From assembly GCA_027322375.1 (NCBI GenBank), contig DAHVRS010000054.1, forward strand, positions 1 to 7,222: 7,222 bases of DNA. The letters are read 5' to 3'. Below the pieces are notes generated by a model. That model saw only the letters and a program-made list of their open reading frames with translations, ran no database searches and was not told where the DNA came from. Position 1 is the stretch's first letter. The number at the start of each line of letters is the position of its first letter. The stretch is from Brachybacterium sp. GTDB taxonomy: Bacteria; Actinomycetota; Actinomycetes; Actinomycetales; Dermabacteraceae. The translations under genes were made by a program, and so were the position numbers. Shown here in pieces: positions 6,757 to 7,222 of the stretch.

Positions 6757-6783
6757 GGAATCGGTTTATGAGGAAGCGGTTCC
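6757..6783. promoter_or_regulatory. Pair of LacI-family operator-like sites (permease side)
   Basis: AATCGGTT (6759-6766) and AAGCGGTT (6774-6781) share the AANCGGTT form of the site near the GH43 gene. Their centres are 15 bp apart. The second sits in GGAAGCGGTTCC (6772-6783), symmetric at 10 of 12 positions. Both lie between the TTGACA-type promoter and the permease start, as expected for repressor sites. Regulation by the neighbouring LacI protein is inferred. Confidence 0.55.
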
Positions 6784-6818
6784 CCGCCCGACTCTCAATG
6801 AGGAGCAGAGGATCATCC

Positions 6819-7222
6819 ATGGTGGCTGACCCCGAGATCGACACCCGCCCCGACGCCACCGTCGGGGCCGATGACGCGGCCGCGGCCCAGCGTCCCCCCG
6901 TGCAGCGGCGCCGCACGTCGCTGGCGCGGCGGATGTGGCGCTATCGCACGCTGTACCTGATGGCCCTGCCCGGCATCGTGTACTTCCTGGTGTTCAAGTA
7001 CCTGCCGATGGGCGGGCTGATCATCTCGTTCCAGGAGTACCGGCCGTTCCTCGGCATCCTGGGCAGCCCGTGGGTGGGCTTCGAGCACTTCGTGCGGCTG
7101 TTCACCGAGGACACGTTCTTCATGCTCATGAGGAACACCCTCGTGCTCTCGCTGCTGCTGATGCTGATCTCGTTCCCCGTGCCCATCGTCCTGGCGCTCA
7201 TGCTCAACGAGCTGCGCAACCG
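6819..7222 (+). CDS. LplB-type carbohydrate ABC transporter permease, N-terminal part
   Basis: The first 134 residues of a permease that continues past the right edge; full members are about 300-330 residues. A charged, Ala/Pro-rich cytoplasmic N-terminus (1-43) ends in RRMWRYR. The first membrane segment follows (about 45-71, TLYLMALPGIVYFLVFKYLPMGGLIISF), then EYRPFLGILGSPWVGFEHFVRLF (73-95) and a second segment (about 107-129) ending in LALMLNELRNR. The KYLPM...GLIISF..Y.PFLGI.GSPWVG pattern is characteristic of LplB/COG4209 permeases. These are paired with a YtcP-type permease and a lipoprotein binding protein, and import complex or plant-derived oligosaccharides, often pectic. Start choice: the ATG at 6819 has AGAGGA six bases upstream; an in-frame ATG at 6798 (adding MRSRGSS) is possible. 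It is transcribed divergently from the enzyme operon across a shared control region, which suggests uptake and breakdown are co-regulated. The binding protein and second permease would be expected further right. Confidence 0.9.
   Translation, partial: MVADPEIDTRPDATVGADDAAAAQRPPVQRRRTSLARRMWRYRTLYLMALPGIVYFLVFKYLPMGGLIISFQEYRPFLGILGSPWVGFEHFVRLFTEDTFFMLMRNTLVLSLLLMLISFPVPIVLALMLNELRN

Larger units (their letters stand above)
6479..6818. other. Divergent control region between enzyme operon and transporter
   Basis: This 340-bp stretch separates the GH43 gene (minus) from the permease gene (plus). It holds candidate promoters in both directions and three AANCGGTT operator-like elements, listed separately. 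The middle part (about 6580-6710) shows an 8-bp palindrome GACATGTC (6636-6643) and a stray GAGGAGG (6672-6677) with no start codon at a useful distance. I see no convincing small gene here. The minus-strand frame is open across it, but its translation does not look like protein and starts inside the permease gene. Confidence 0.8.

Noticed and set aside
6479..6916. In-frame extension of the GH43 gene upstream to an ATG at 6916, giving 692 residues
   Set aside because: It would cross the whole divergent control region and run antisense to the permease start. The extra 146 residues look like translated non-coding DNA, and the GTG at 6478 has a well-placed AGGAG and fits GH43 length.
6941..7219. 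Minus-strand open frames opposite the permease
   Set aside because: The plus strand encodes a clear LplB-type permease with membrane segments; the minus-strand translation has no recognisable features.

Overview
The window is GC-rich DNA, with codon third positions mostly G or C. It uses GTG as well as ATG starts and stop-start overlapping genes. This suggests a high-GC actinomycete (Actinomycetota). A plant-material or soil-associated genus of the Brachybacterium/Microbacteriaceae kind fits, but the genus is a guess. The content reads as one carbohydrate-utilisation locus aimed at decorated plant cell-wall oligosaccharides, most likely pectin or rhamnogalacturonan fragments.

Layout. A 340-bp divergent control region (6479-6818) separates two transcription units. 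To the right, on the plus strand, begins an LplB-type sugar ABC transporter permease that runs off the window. To the left, on the minus strand, five genes lie in one tight run: (1) a GH43-family glycosidase with a C-terminal beta-sandwich (4838-6478, GTG start); (2) a LacI-family repressor fused to a DUF6807/'PmoA-like' domain (2862-4838, sharing one base with the gene before it); (3) after an 80-bp gap with a tandem 10-mer, a two-domain carbohydrate esterase, CE8 pectin methylesterase plus CE12 rhamnogalacturonan acetylesterase (1189-2781); (4) an alpha/beta hydrolase (422-1192, ATGA overlap); (5) the N-terminal part of a GH95 alpha-L-fucosidase-like enzyme (1-425, ATGA overlap, cut by the left edge).

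How they may work together (inference). The ABC transporter imports oligosaccharides. None of the complete enzymes shows a signal peptide, so the imported fragments would be stripped inside the cell. Methyl and acetyl esters would be removed by the CE8-CE12 protein and possibly by the alpha/beta hydrolase. Arabinosyl or related side chains would be cut by GH43, and fucosyl or related sugars by GH95. The LacI regulator probably acts on the divergent region, which carries three AANCGGTT elements with a central CG, typical of LacI-family operators, next to candidate promoters for both directions.

The most unusual items are the LacI-DUF6807 fusion and the apparently cytoplasmic CE8-CE12 fusion. 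No RNA genes, mobile elements, CRISPR arrays or convincing intrinsic terminators were seen.
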